DNA of 64,000 bases from Saccharomycopsis fibuligera x Saccharomycopsis cf. fibuligera (taxonomy: Eukaryota > Ascomycota > Saccharomycetes > Ascoideales > Saccharomycopsidaceae). Positions 23,001 to 30,768 of this stretch are shown here, piece after piece. Where the stretch lies: contig CP012811.1 of assembly GCA_001936135.1 (NCBI GenBank), forward strand, positions 434,001 to 498,000, in the 5' to 3' direction. The stretch's first letter is position 1, and every line of letters starts with the position of its first letter. Position numbers and translations under genes: made by a program. The notes beneath the pieces were generated by a model, which made no database searches, was not told the origin of the DNA, and saw only the letters and a list, made by a program, of their open reading frames with translations.

Positions 23001-24067
23001 TTTAACGATACAACATCGAGACCAGAATATCTATAAAAGCCAATATTGGACATTATGAGATCGATTTTTTTGAATATTAATAACGTGTTTAGAAGCAATT
23101 TTTCAGGGTCAATTTCATTCCTTCCATTATTGTCGCTACTGCCGTCATTATTTTCATTATCGTCTAGGATACCATCGTCTAACACAATATCATCATCCTG
23201 ATCTGCCTTTCTCTCTGACGACGCTGTTTGTGAATGGTGCTTTTTCACAATGATTTCATTAGGTAGCACCGGATCAAACCCATGCTCAACCAAGTATCTA
23301 TTCAACTGATACAATCGGTTAAAATGCAACAACTTTAGTACATTTACCAACACAATACGACCAACGGTTTGAAACTTGCTTGCATTTTGAGCCGGTACAA
23401 ATAGTTTCTTGTAGAATAAGGAATTGGCTAACTCACGTACCGTTAACTTTGAGTATGAGTTAACAAGCACGTTCCGATCAAAATAAGCAAAAATAGAATC
23501 AATCGGGTTGATTTTTGCAAATACATAATTGAACAATTTAATGAAGGTGTATAGTATTTGGCAGCATTGATCAAAGTCTTCTTGTGTGAAATTATTGAAT
23601 AATTGGTTAACGTCAACTGAGCTAGAATTAGTAGTGGAAGTATCATCATTTTGATTCGAACTGTTGCTGGGCAGCTGTTCGCTGTTGACTATATTTCGAG
23701 ACATGTCAATAATGTTATCCAAGTATTCGCGAATCGTGACATTTGCATCAAAGAACAGCTCCAAGTTTCGTACAATCATTAGATACAAAGACTCGGCATA
23801 TTTATTAACCGCAAGTATCTTTACAAGATTATAGTATTTTGAAATCAAGAGCGGTGGCCTTCTAACCGTGCCACTATTTTTGTCACTTAGCTCAAGAATT
23901 TCAGCAACATGAGCATCCACCGTACTAATAACCTCATTTAGCTTTGAATTATGATGATGGCTGGAACCACCTGTTCTTGCTGAAGGACGAGCCATAGAGG
24001 CACTGGATTTGATGCGAAAAATACCTTGAGAATTAGTGGCGTTGCCAAAGTCAAGAAGCTTATCCAT
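20021..24067 (-). CDS. Large cullin-family scaffold protein, Cul3/Rtt101-like, without visible WHB domain
   Basis: 1348 residues; usual cullins have 750-850. Cullins hold together RING-type ubiquitin ligases. The N-terminal half has helical cullin-repeat character. The cullin core is at about residues 740-1100, with HHYRQHLSKRLLN near 759 (compare the cullin motif YKQHLARRLL), then VYSMIKDIDIS and a late FIVGCVLLLFNETDEW block. The last part carries DDIIKRAIFSLQKSGIL and FIVNEQFNSKKQIVKI, which match the stretch just before the neddylation domain of Cul3. The protein then stops about 15 residues later, so the winged-helix domain with the NEDD8 lysine seems absent. Acidic, N-rich and S/G-rich inserts account for the extra length. 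Cullin membership is fairly clear; which cullin is open. Confidence 0.7.
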   Translation of the reverse strand: MDKLLDFGNATNSQGIFRIKSSASMARPSARTGGSSHHHNSKLNEVISTVDAHVAEILELSDKNSGTVRRPPLLISKYYNLVKILAVNKYAESLYLMIVRNLELFFDANVTIREYLDNIIDMSRNIVNSEQLPSNSSNQNDDTSTTNSSSVDVNQLFNNFTQEDFDQCCQILYTFIKLFNYVFAKINPIDSIFAYFDRNVLVNSYSKLTVRELANSLFYKKLFVPAQNASKFQTVGRIVLVNVLKLLHFNRLYQLNRYLVEHGFDPVLPNEIIVKKHHSQTASSERKADQDDDIVLDDGILDDNENNDGSSDNNGRNEIDPEKLLLNTLLIFKKIDLIMSNIGFYRYSGLDVVSLKSINFNRIYLNELNRFCWFLTQTPLLEENHAVTSSFMAIFERIFRHETILANLIFNNRFNKQEVFASSHDSNNNNNSNNNSNCDDFYFKYLNQYHQYSIFAVHSNFQLDNNKRFIYLIRRILLYKLIINNDYLNKIFIKLFSDMDFVGLKKLYEFHQDFDLGNTRLDDEVLKIHGDTLAELDAEVAGTIKEKEQENYNEKDGDVDEDYDEDEDVNDDVNDYVNDRFKKANNDTDKNSSTNDTRKPSVDSLALIWFNTIYNQLFTSLINFKKKNLKNKEKDKDLASQIENSIIELLYRLKDKYLQFIENSFDSNPLFVSKVNKSFIKIININNNELIIELVKYCDLFINSLFNEYINDAKVPIPENKPFVTIINEVYDTKLAPKFEIIYWFFKKFYQKRFEFFIHHYRQHLSKRLLNINNIINSEHLNKKIFIENLMLVLFTKDFIKYKHRDNQFIAYLETEFNPYKGTRTKLKPEIYKSHQSSINDNSNSHRLDDAEEVDADFDSEELVAKFHSVYSMIKDIDISQKFKEDFMVYQQKKIQSTAQPPKQTRLFLSPFAKEGDTAQQVEFDPLIFNTKLWPNFSNNNFDLMFPKYEMPQLFDSFNDMFFEGGPSSSKLYPLLQGALPTAPSALPSSTLPSASSLSSSWTPDQNSKYYINNSHKILNWNYYLHYLVLDFNVNPDNEDTPKQIHTAFIVGCVLLLFNETDEWSYVDILQRLKPSKNLASAPASSSSSSNSASAGSTASSSGAGGGKSIIGGSNGTSSNSGTGNKNVRIVSQRNTLTASSRTLSAMQLSKEALNDVFYNNNMVNKSRIVERMERKRLLGEEEYRKAFDSSSSKGITEEDWNCNDNENTRDAGNGSVVKEEDEEEEKGSKRQTATPKTLNHDPDDIIKRAIFSLQKSGILINKSTTSTLGAPTASAGSGSAPLSAVSAITESTTVSGGSNSNSSGGGAGGRFSKDDVFIVNEQFNSKKQIVKIPLVSSKAIRKLHMNF

Positions 24068-24672
24068 TGCTCATGGAGTGATGTGATTTTTGTCTGATTA
24101 TTTTTGTTCTTGATTCTGCCTCTTCCTCTTGTATATCACACCGAGGCGCGCGCTTGATACATGATGATCGCGAAGAGATGCTGATTCAAAGTCGGGTAAT
24201 AATCCGCTAAAATGGTACTCTGACTCCGTAAGTTTATGCAAATGTCTTTCATCCTGATACATGCATATTGCATCACTATGCATTGATGTGGCATATAGGA
24301 TCTCAACATAAAACCGCACTGTTCGTTGGATCCATGATACAACACCACTGTTGTAGTATGCCATGGCAGACAATATAAATACCAGGAGCTGTTGCCGGAT
24401 CAACAATGCAATTTAAAAGTTCTTTGTTTTTGTTTAACCAGTGCATTTCGTTTTTCTAAAAAAAAACAACAACAACAATAAATCCAACTTTATCCACACT
24501 CTTTTGTCAAAATAAAACTGCCAGCTTCTTTAAATTCGTTTATAAAACTAAAAAGCGGCTTCTAGATCACTTACTTAATTCAAGCACCCTGAACTTTGTT
24601 CGTGAACTTGTATACACCGTCCCTCCACCATTGAAGCTTCCTTGTGGCAACTAAACAATATTTCCTTATATC
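24068..24672. promoter_or_regulatory. Divergent promoter region
   Basis: 605 bases between the divergent starts of the cullin gene and the secreted-protein gene. It includes a CAA repeat near 24465 and an ACCGAGGCGCGCGC patch at 24141-24154. Short frames here are not credible genes. TATA-like TATAAAA lies at 24540. Confidence 0.45.
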
Positions 24673-25434
24673 ATGCTTTTCAAGTCCCTTTTGCTAGCTC
24701 CAATTGTATTCACAAGCATCTCTTTTGCCCAAAATTCTCCATATTTGAATGGCCCAGCCAGCGAGAAGAGGTACTACAGCAACGACACAAATAATGCCAG
24801 CCTTGCCTCCGTTAGTTTGAATTTGAATTCGAACTCGAATTTGGATTCAGATTACGTTTCGTCAACTACCACCAGAACCACTACTGTTTTCGTTACTCTA
24901 GCTAGACAAACCTTGTCATCGTCTAGCTCAGCTGCTATTATCGGCGATGACGATTATGGTATTGTCAATAAGAACATCGCCAGTACAACCAGTGACAGCG
25001 CTTTCTGCACCCCTGCTACCGTCACCGTCACCACCACCGAATACCAGTGTCCATCTTCAGCCACCGCCACCACCACCAAACAAGAGTCCACCATCTCAGT
25101 AACAGACACAATCACCGCAACGTTTCCCGTAACCGCCACCATCACCGTAACAGATTCCAACGGCAGCACGGTGGGAGTTTATTCGACATCGCTGAACGTG
25201 GTGCACACTTCGGCAGTAACCAGGCAGTTCACAGTCACGAGAACCAATACTATATATGCAACGGTTCATAGAACTAGACGTGCAAGTAGTGCAACAGATA
25301 GCTCTGGGGTGGCCTCATCCTACTTGGTTGATTCGAGTACGTTAGCAACTTCTTATGCTAGTGCTAGCCTTAATGGAACGTACCTCGGAAGAAGGTACTT
25401 TGCAGAAAGAGAATTGGCCCAACAGATATATTGA
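24673..25434 (+). CDS. Secreted Thr/Ser-rich protein with dibasic sites, function unknown
   Basis: 253 residues that I do not recognise. The first 19 residues form a clear signal peptide ending SFAQ. Residues 30-33 read SEKR, a likely Kex2 site. Two further dibasic sites occur, TRR at about 201-203 and GRR at 239-241; the last would release a 12-residue tail. The middle is rich in Thr, Ser and Val, with TVTVTTT-like runs typical of O-mannosylated wall or secreted proteins. There are only two cysteines, about 24 residues apart. There is no hydrophobic C-terminal tail, so GPI anchoring is unlikely. It could be a soluble wall protein or a precursor cleaved by Kex2. The reading frame is compact and has a good ATG and leader, so it is probably a real gene. 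Confidence 0.72.
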   Translation: MLFKSLLLAPIVFTSISFAQNSPYLNGPASEKRYYSNDTNNASLASVSLNLNSNSNLDSDYVSSTTTRTTTVFVTLARQTLSSSSSAAIIGDDDYGIVNKNIASTTSDSAFCTPATVTVTTTEYQCPSSATATTTKQESTISVTDTITATFPVTATITVTDSNGSTVGVYSTSLNVVHTSAVTRQFTVTRTNTIYATVHRTRRASSATDSSGVASSYLVDSSTLATSYASASLNGTYLGRRYFAERELAQQIY

Positions 25435-26161
25435 ATAACTTGACATGTGTCTCGATTGTTTTTTTTTTTTTTTTTTTTTATTTCTTAATCAACTACAAAT
25501 TTTCTTCAGTTTTCTTTTGCTCACTTAATGACAATTTCTACTGCTTCTTTATTTTTTTTCCTAATTCTAACCATTTACTAGACAAATAGACATATTTACA
25601 AATAGACAAGCCATATGTGTTTTTTTTTTATATATTATAGATACGATCTTCCCAAATGAGCTTTAACATAACCTTTCCTTCTAAAGGGTCAAACCTTACT
25701 TATATAGTTGTTTTTATCTCCCGCACTGATTCAATATAGCAGTGCCATTTTCGGCTCAAACTCTTCTATCCACAACTCCTATCCCGAAACAAAGCAACAT
25801 AGTCTTTATTGCTTACAATACTTTACCTCAGCACTGTTTGTAAAAAACGGTTTATGGGCTCTCTGCTACATGTATGCAAAATACGGTTAATTCCCTTTTT
25901 AATTTTTTTTTTGTTTTTTAAAATCAAAAAGTTTTATTATTTTATTATTATGTTATTTTGTGTATCATTAAATGGAGAAAAAAGAACATTTTCTAGGCCA
26001 TGATTATTATCAATTTCTTCTTTGGTTAAAGATGATAAATGCGAGTTCTATGAAATGTAATGCATAAATAAACATTAATGAAAAGCAGAGAAAAGAAAAT
26101 AAGAAAAAAAAAAAAAAAGCAAAGACAAGAAAAAGGCAAAATCTTTCAGTCAATTAATCAA
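25435..26161. other. Convergent 3' flanks
   Basis: Between the 3' ends of the secreted-protein gene and APE3. T runs lie at 25460-25479 and 25620, and A runs near 26104-26118. No gene is seen. Confidence 0.5.
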
Positions 26162-27721
26162 TCAGAAAACCAAACTGTGAGCGCGGTACTTGAAACCCTT
26201 AGCCATACCATTAACTTCAGCCTTAGTTTCATTTCTTTCAGGGAACCCTTTCAAAGATTCACCATAAGTGGCAATAGAGTGCGCAATCAATTTAGTATTA
26301 ACCACCCAAGCGTAATAATCTGGATTAGTTAAGTCATCGCATCTTTGATGGTAACATGGATCATACCAGGCACCAGCTTTACCGCCAAAAAGTTCAACTT
26401 CATTAGAAGTCTTGATTCCTTCAGCACCAGTAGCAATTCCGCCACCTGGGATACCATTTTCAATAAAAGCGGCATAGTCGGATCTACCGTCAAATGGAAT
26501 AAGAGTATAATTTAGCTGGTTGCTGGTATACCAGTCAATGTACAAATTCTTAATTTCTTCTGAACCAGTTGGGTTTTTAGCATTATCACCATCATAAACT
26601 TGGAAGGCATAATTTGGAGAAGCCATCATATCATAATCCAAAAACAATCTAAGTTTGGAGTTTTCCTCAGCTGACAATTGCTTAACATAATAAGTGGAAC
26701 CCAACAAGCCTTCTTCTTCAGCAGCCCAAAATGCAATTCTAATGGCATTGTTTGGTTTGAAGTTGGTCAAATACTCAGCAATTTTTAACAATGAAATAGT
26801 TCCAGAGCCATCATCGTTAATACCAGGACCTTCTTCCACAGAGTCAGAATGACCGCCGGCCATAACAATGTTTTCCTTATCACCGAACTTGGTTTCAGCA
26901 ATAATGTTTTTAGTGACAACGTTCTTAACATATGCATCAATAAGCACTGCGGCATCTACAGTCAAGTTTTTGTTCAAGTAATTTTCAATGTAATATTCAC
27001 CAGTCTTTTTGGTGATACCAATAGTTGGAGCCAATTGTTCAATTGGTTCTTCCAAAGTACCACTGAAAACAGAATTGCTATCTTCATTGTCATAAATAAT
27101 GGCGGCTTTAGCACCATACTTGAGGGCAAATCTTGACTTGACAGAAAATGGGCAAACTCCACGTTGAATCAAAGCAATGTGACTTTCTTCATTATTACTC
27201 AAAGAAGCAAAGGCTTGATAATCAGCATCGTCACAACCATTGTTTGCCACAGCCACTAATTTTCCCTTAACATAGTCATTATGTTCAGTTGGAGGAGACA
27301 AACGCAATCCAAGAGATTGATTAACTGGTTTACCATTGATGGCCACTTTAGCTTCATTGATTTTGCTAAGCACAGTAGTGAATGGTTGCACCTTGATGTC
27401 ATAATACCAACTGTACTTATGCAAAACATCCAAAATGTGACCAATGGTGCCCCAGTGACCCTCGGATCCAATGACTCTAGTTGGGTTACCGTATTCAGGA
27501 ATGGAGTTCAATGAGATGTTGAAAAGAGTATCGGCTTCATCTCTGAGATCTTGCTCGTTAACTAAGGCTTGGATAGCTTCAGAATCGATCAAGGGGAGAC
27601 TCTCAATGTCATGTTTATGCGATGATGGAGATACGCCATTGAGTACTTCTTGTGCATTGTGGATGAATGGGATTGTCAAGCAACTTGCAACATTGGCAAG
27701 AAGCAAGGTGTTGAGCAACAT
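26162..27721 (-). CDS. APE3: Vacuolar aminopeptidase Y (M28 metallopeptidase)
   Basis: 519 residues, against 537 for S. cerevisiae Ape3. It removes N-terminal residues from peptides in the vacuole lumen, using two zinc ions. The ATG at 27721 is the first in frame and opens a signal peptide (LLLANVASC); the frame runs further upstream only to a TTG. A propeptide follows. A PA domain is inserted in the middle (around GVCPFSVKSRFALKYGAKAAIIYD). The M28 core has GGHSDSV (His and Asp ligands), GINDDGSG (Asp), WAAEEEGLLG (catalytic Glu and ligand), DYDMMASP and GRSDYAAF, ending with CYHQRCDD. All expected zinc ligands are visible. Confidence 0.95.
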   Translation of the reverse strand: MLLNTLLLANVASCLTIPFIHNAQEVLNGVSPSSHKHDIESLPLIDSEAIQALVNEQDLRDEADTLFNISLNSIPEYGNPTRVIGSEGHWGTIGHILDVLHKYSWYYDIKVQPFTTVLSKINEAKVAINGKPVNQSLGLRLSPPTEHNDYVKGKLVAVANNGCDDADYQAFASLSNNEESHIALIQRGVCPFSVKSRFALKYGAKAAIIYDNEDSNSVFSGTLEEPIEQLAPTIGITKKTGEYYIENYLNKNLTVDAAVLIDAYVKNVVTKNIIAETKFGDKENIVMAGGHSDSVEEGPGINDDGSGTISLLKIAEYLTNFKPNNAIRIAFWAAEEEGLLGSTYYVKQLSAEENSKLRLFLDYDMMASPNYAFQVYDGDNAKNPTGSEEIKNLYIDWYTSNQLNYTLIPFDGRSDYAAFIENGIPGGGIATGAEGIKTSNEVELFGGKAGAWYDPCYHQRCDDLTNPDYYAWVVNTKLIAHSIATYGESLKGFPERNETKAEVNGMAKGFKYRAHSLVF

Positions 27722-28088
27722 ATTTTGTATTATAATGTATGTCTTTTTTATGTGTATATAGTTGTAATGTTTTGTTTTATTGTATGAAATTGGCTGTTGT
27801 GTCAAAAGTGAGAAGAAGAAGAAGAAGAAGAAGAAGAAGAAAACACTGGGAAATGGTGATTTTTTTTTATTGGGGGCAGTTTTGTTATCGTCGGCACGCC
27901 GTTTTACCTAATTGGGCCACAAACGAAAACAAAACGCCAGAAACGGAAAACTGACTAAAGAAAGCGTTTTTTTAGAATAATACAAGACAAGCTCCAAGCT
28001 TATGACACATACCACACCAGAGCATCCACCCACTAGCTGCTTAAGATCATTCAATCCAAAAACAAGCACCATCATTATAAGTATAAGC
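27722..28088. promoter_or_regulatory. Divergent APE3/SHG1 promoter with GAA repeat
   Basis: 367 bases between the two start codons. A GAA microsatellite of about ten units lies at 27811-27841. An ATG at 28002, in frame with SHG1 and 29 codons upstream of its likely start, lies inside this region. Confidence 0.55.
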
Positions 28089-28463
28089 ATGTCAGAGGCA
28101 AAACAGCTAGTCATCAGTTTCAAACGTAAGGGCCATTTTGACGGATATCGCAAGAGCCTCTACGACAATTTCAAGAGCTCCAAGACTCATCATCAACGGC
28201 TTATTGATCTGATCCAAGACAAGATCACGAAAAAAATAAAAGAGGATCCCAAATTATTACAGCAAAATAAGGGGAAACTGTCGGGGTTGATGACGGGACT
28301 TTTGTACAAGGACGAGATTATCAATAAGATTATTGAGGATTCTATTAAGGAGGCAATGGAGAGAGATCAAAGCTTGAGAGATGGAATCAGGGAAAAAATT
28401 AAGGGTATTGAGAAGGATTTGAAGGAAAAGAGCCAAAAAGAAGCCTCTGAATCGAAAAGTTAA
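28089..28463 (+). CDS. SHG1: COMPASS (Set1 complex) subunit, BOD1/SHG1 domain
   Basis: 124 residues, against 142 in S. cerevisiae. Shg1 is a small subunit of the Set1/COMPASS complex that methylates histone H3 lysine 4. The BOD1/SHG1 domain covers nearly all of it and begins with the hallmark FKRKGHFDGYRKSL at about residues 11-24. It continues as long amphipathic helices and ends in a Lys/Glu-rich tail. An in-frame ATG 29 codons upstream exists, but the residues it would add are Thr/Pro/Ser-rich and outside the family domain, so the inner ATG is preferred. It is divergent from APE3. A hairpin follows the stop. Confidence 0.85.
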   Translation: MSEAKQLVISFKRKGHFDGYRKSLYDNFKSSKTHHQRLIDLIQDKITKKIKEDPKLLQQNKGKLSGLMTGLLYKDEIINKIIEDSIKEAMERDQSLRDGIREKIKGIEKDLKEKSQKEASESKS

Positions 28464-28976
28464 AAGGGCGGCTATGAAGTATGGCAACGTTTAGCCGCCA
28501 ATGCCTCTCCATATAGCGAGACTAATTCAAACAAGTTTTCACCTTTAGCGGGCGCACTCCTCGAGTAGCGTATGGTGCGATGTGACTCTTTGACTTGTTA
28601 TAAAGATTGCGTCGAGGTCGCTTGCTGATTGCACATTTACAGCCATTCTTTCAGATTCGCGCTGCTTATTCGAGACTATGTTGGCGCTGCTGTGCCAAAT
28701 GAGACAAGTTTGCCAAAGTCAATGCCACTTCAAACATATACGTTACGATTTGGCCACACATTATAGATCGCGTCGAGCGCTAAGTGAGCAGTTAGCTTTT
28801 ATTTTGTTCTTTAAAAGTAAATACAGTTAACATTCTCTATTTAGATTTTAGGTGTTTGTGTGTTAAATTTATTTAATTTTCAAATGGCAATATTTGTTAA
28901 TATTGATTCCGATTGTACACATTTTCTTCTAATCCAAACCCAAAGGGTATGCCAATGGCATTGTATTCTCCCCAGT
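28464..28976. other. Convergent intergenic region, G+C-richer, possible RNA gene
   Basis: 513 bases between SHG1 and the M20 peptidase gene. The segment 28540-28790 is less A/T-rich than most spacers here and has two related motifs, GATTGCGTCGAGGTCGC and GATCGCGTCGAGCGC. No known structural RNA is recognised. It may simply be UTR sequence. Confidence 0.35.
28467..28499. repeat. Perfect 8-bp stem-loop after SHG1 stop
   Basis: GGCGGCTA pairs with TAGCCGCC around a 17-base loop, starting four bases after the SHG1 stop codon. It would lie in the SHG1 3' UTR. Confidence 0.55.
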
Positions 28977-30338
28977 CTAATCTAAGTTCTCCAAATTCTC
29001 CAAATTCCACAAAATCAACTTCTTATAACCGTCCAAACTATCCAGCAACTCTTGCACAGTAACATACTCATGGTCCGAGTGAGCAGAAAAAATCAGTCCG
29101 GGACCGTACAAGTATTTTCTAGTAACTGGCAATTTAAAACCAGGAACGTCTGTGCCAAACGCTAACGCAATGCTTTCGAAACCTGGGACTTTGTAGTCCA
29201 AGAATTGCGGTTCTTTGAGAGCGACATTACTACGGAACACAAAAGGCCCCTTATCTTGAGTATTGTTGTGCTTTTGGTCAGCTGGAGATGGTGGCTTGAA
29301 GTCAGGGAACTTCTTGGCCCACTTGGCGTTGGTGCTGTTGAGCAACTCGTCAACCACCTGCAACAACTGCTGTGAGTTATCAGCGACTCTGAAATACACC
29401 GCGGCATGGGAGTAGCTTGGTAAAACGTTCAATGCAATACCGCCGTCCAATTTACCGATATTGACAGTAGTAGGGCCAAGCAAATTGGAGGATGGCAATT
29501 TGTCCGAGGATTGGAGGAGCTGAGTGAGGAAATCAATAATGATTTCATTACTGCTGATGCCCAAATGCGGATACCCAGAGTGGGCGGTTTTCCCATAAAC
29601 ATCCAAATCAAAGATATAGTTGCCCTTGTGACCGATTCCCAATTTGTTTTCCGTAGGTTCGCCAAATATAGCAACGTCCCAGCCGAATTCCTTTGACTCA
29701 TGTTTATTGTTATGGTCTAGGAAGTACTGAGAAGCAACTGCCATACCATCGCCATCGACTTCTTCGCCCACAACAAACAAAAACGCAACATCATCAGGCT
29801 GGATCTTGCCGCTTTCAAGCAACTGCAAAACGCTGAAAAGCTGCACTGCAAGCGAGCCCTTGGCGTCGTTAGAGCCTCTGCCGTGGATCACTCCATTTTG
29901 CTCGTCGTACTCGTATGGGATATATGGAGGCACGGTGTCCAAGTGGGTGGTGATGAGGAGCCTGCGGTGGTTTGAGTCTCTGGAAGAGCGGGAATGCACC
30001 GCGTACAAGTTGCGGCGGTTGGCGTTATCGCTGGTGCCGCTGTTATCGCCGAGCGGTTGAGAGCGGACGGTGAAGCCGCGGGCGGTGAGGAAGGCCTCGA
30101 CGAGGCTGGCGGCGTTGTTTTCGGAGTAGGAGATTGAGCGGGTTTGCACTAGAGCGCGGTGAAAGTCGAGAAGCGCGGCAAACGAAGTGTCGTTGCTGGC
30201 GGCGTAGAGAGTGGTGACTGAAGAAGAGTCATCGACGGCTAGAGTAGACAGCAACTGCTGCAATTGGAGCGGTTTCTGGTGGGGATAGGCAGCAACTGCG
30301 GCAAGAAACACCGCGAGGAGCTTTGCTAGGACAATCAT
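28977..30338 (-). CDS. Secreted or vacuolar M20 family peptidase
   Basis: 453 residues. It begins with a signal peptide (about 1-17, LLAVFLAAVAAY), so the enzyme enters the secretory path. Metal and catalytic positions of the M20 (Cps1/ArgE-type) family are present. They are HLD at 132-134, the bridging Asp in GSNDAKGS at 158, GEE at 191-193, GEPTE, and a C-terminal His in SAHSDHEY. The dimerisation domain carries KTAHSGYPHLG. It probably cleaves small peptides or amide-linked amino acids. Fungal relatives are often annotated as carboxypeptidase S-like. The ATG is the first in frame. The 5' third is G+C-richer than the rest of the gene. The exact substrate cannot be told. Confidence 0.88.
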   Translation of the reverse strand: MIVLAKLLAVFLAAVAAYPHQKPLQLQQLLSTLAVDDSSSVTTLYAASNDTSFAALLDFHRALVQTRSISYSENNAASLVEAFLTARGFTVRSQPLGDNSGTSDNANRRNLYAVHSRSSRDSNHRRLLITTHLDTVPPYIPYEYDEQNGVIHGRGSNDAKGSLAVQLFSVLQLLESGKIQPDDVAFLFVVGEEVDGDGMAVASQYFLDHNNKHESKEFGWDVAIFGEPTENKLGIGHKGNYIFDLDVYGKTAHSGYPHLGISSNEIIIDFLTQLLQSSDKLPSSNLLGPTTVNIGKLDGGIALNVLPSYSHAAVYFRVADNSQQLLQVVDELLNSTNAKWAKKFPDFKPPSPADQKHNNTQDKGPFVFRSNVALKEPQFLDYKVPGFESIALAFGTDVPGFKLPVTRKYLYGPGLIFSAHSDHEYVTVQELLDSLDGYKKLILWNLENLENLD

Positions 30339-30367
30339 TGTGTTTTGTGGTGTGGTGAGTATGACAG

Positions 30368-30409
<42 letters not shown>

Positions 30410-30768
30410 GTCAATTGGTAAAGATTGCAAAAGGTGGTTGGGTTTTGACTGGAATATCACATCACAATCACTACAAAATTACAACTAACAGCGACAAAAA
30501 GTGTGGCGCCGCTGACAGTCTCATGACTGTGGCTGATGAGCGCTAGTCTGTAGCACCTGACCCACAATTACTACAACACCCCCAGTTATACACCCCCACC
30601 ACTACTACTACTACACCACCCTGCAGTCATCATCACCAAAAAAAAAAAAAAAAAATATTTAGAGCCCAGGCAAAGCCCAAGCAAAAAAATCGCTTCAACA
30701 TTAGACATCCCAAATCAGCCAATCACTTTTTGGTACAAAACACGCTTTACCTTGCAACCCCCCATCCA
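30339..30768. promoter_or_regulatory. Divergent promoter with AG repeat
   Basis: 430 bases between two divergent genes. An AG dinucleotide repeat lies at 30371-30402, just upstream of the peptidase ATG. An ACT/ACC repeat lies near 30596-30620 and an A run at 30639-30655. No gene is seen. Confidence 0.5.
30371..30402. repeat. AG dinucleotide microsatellite
   Basis: Sixteen uninterrupted AG units in the 5' flank of the M20 peptidase gene. Confidence 0.9.

Noticed and set aside
24150-24400. C/D snoRNA-like ATGATGA and CTGA boxes
   Set aside because: Box spacing and terminal stem do not fit, and no guide complementarity could be judged.
30730-30768. Upstream extension of the Ras-like protein
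   Set aside because: The frame begins with TTG; the first ATG at 30769 gives a sound N-terminus.
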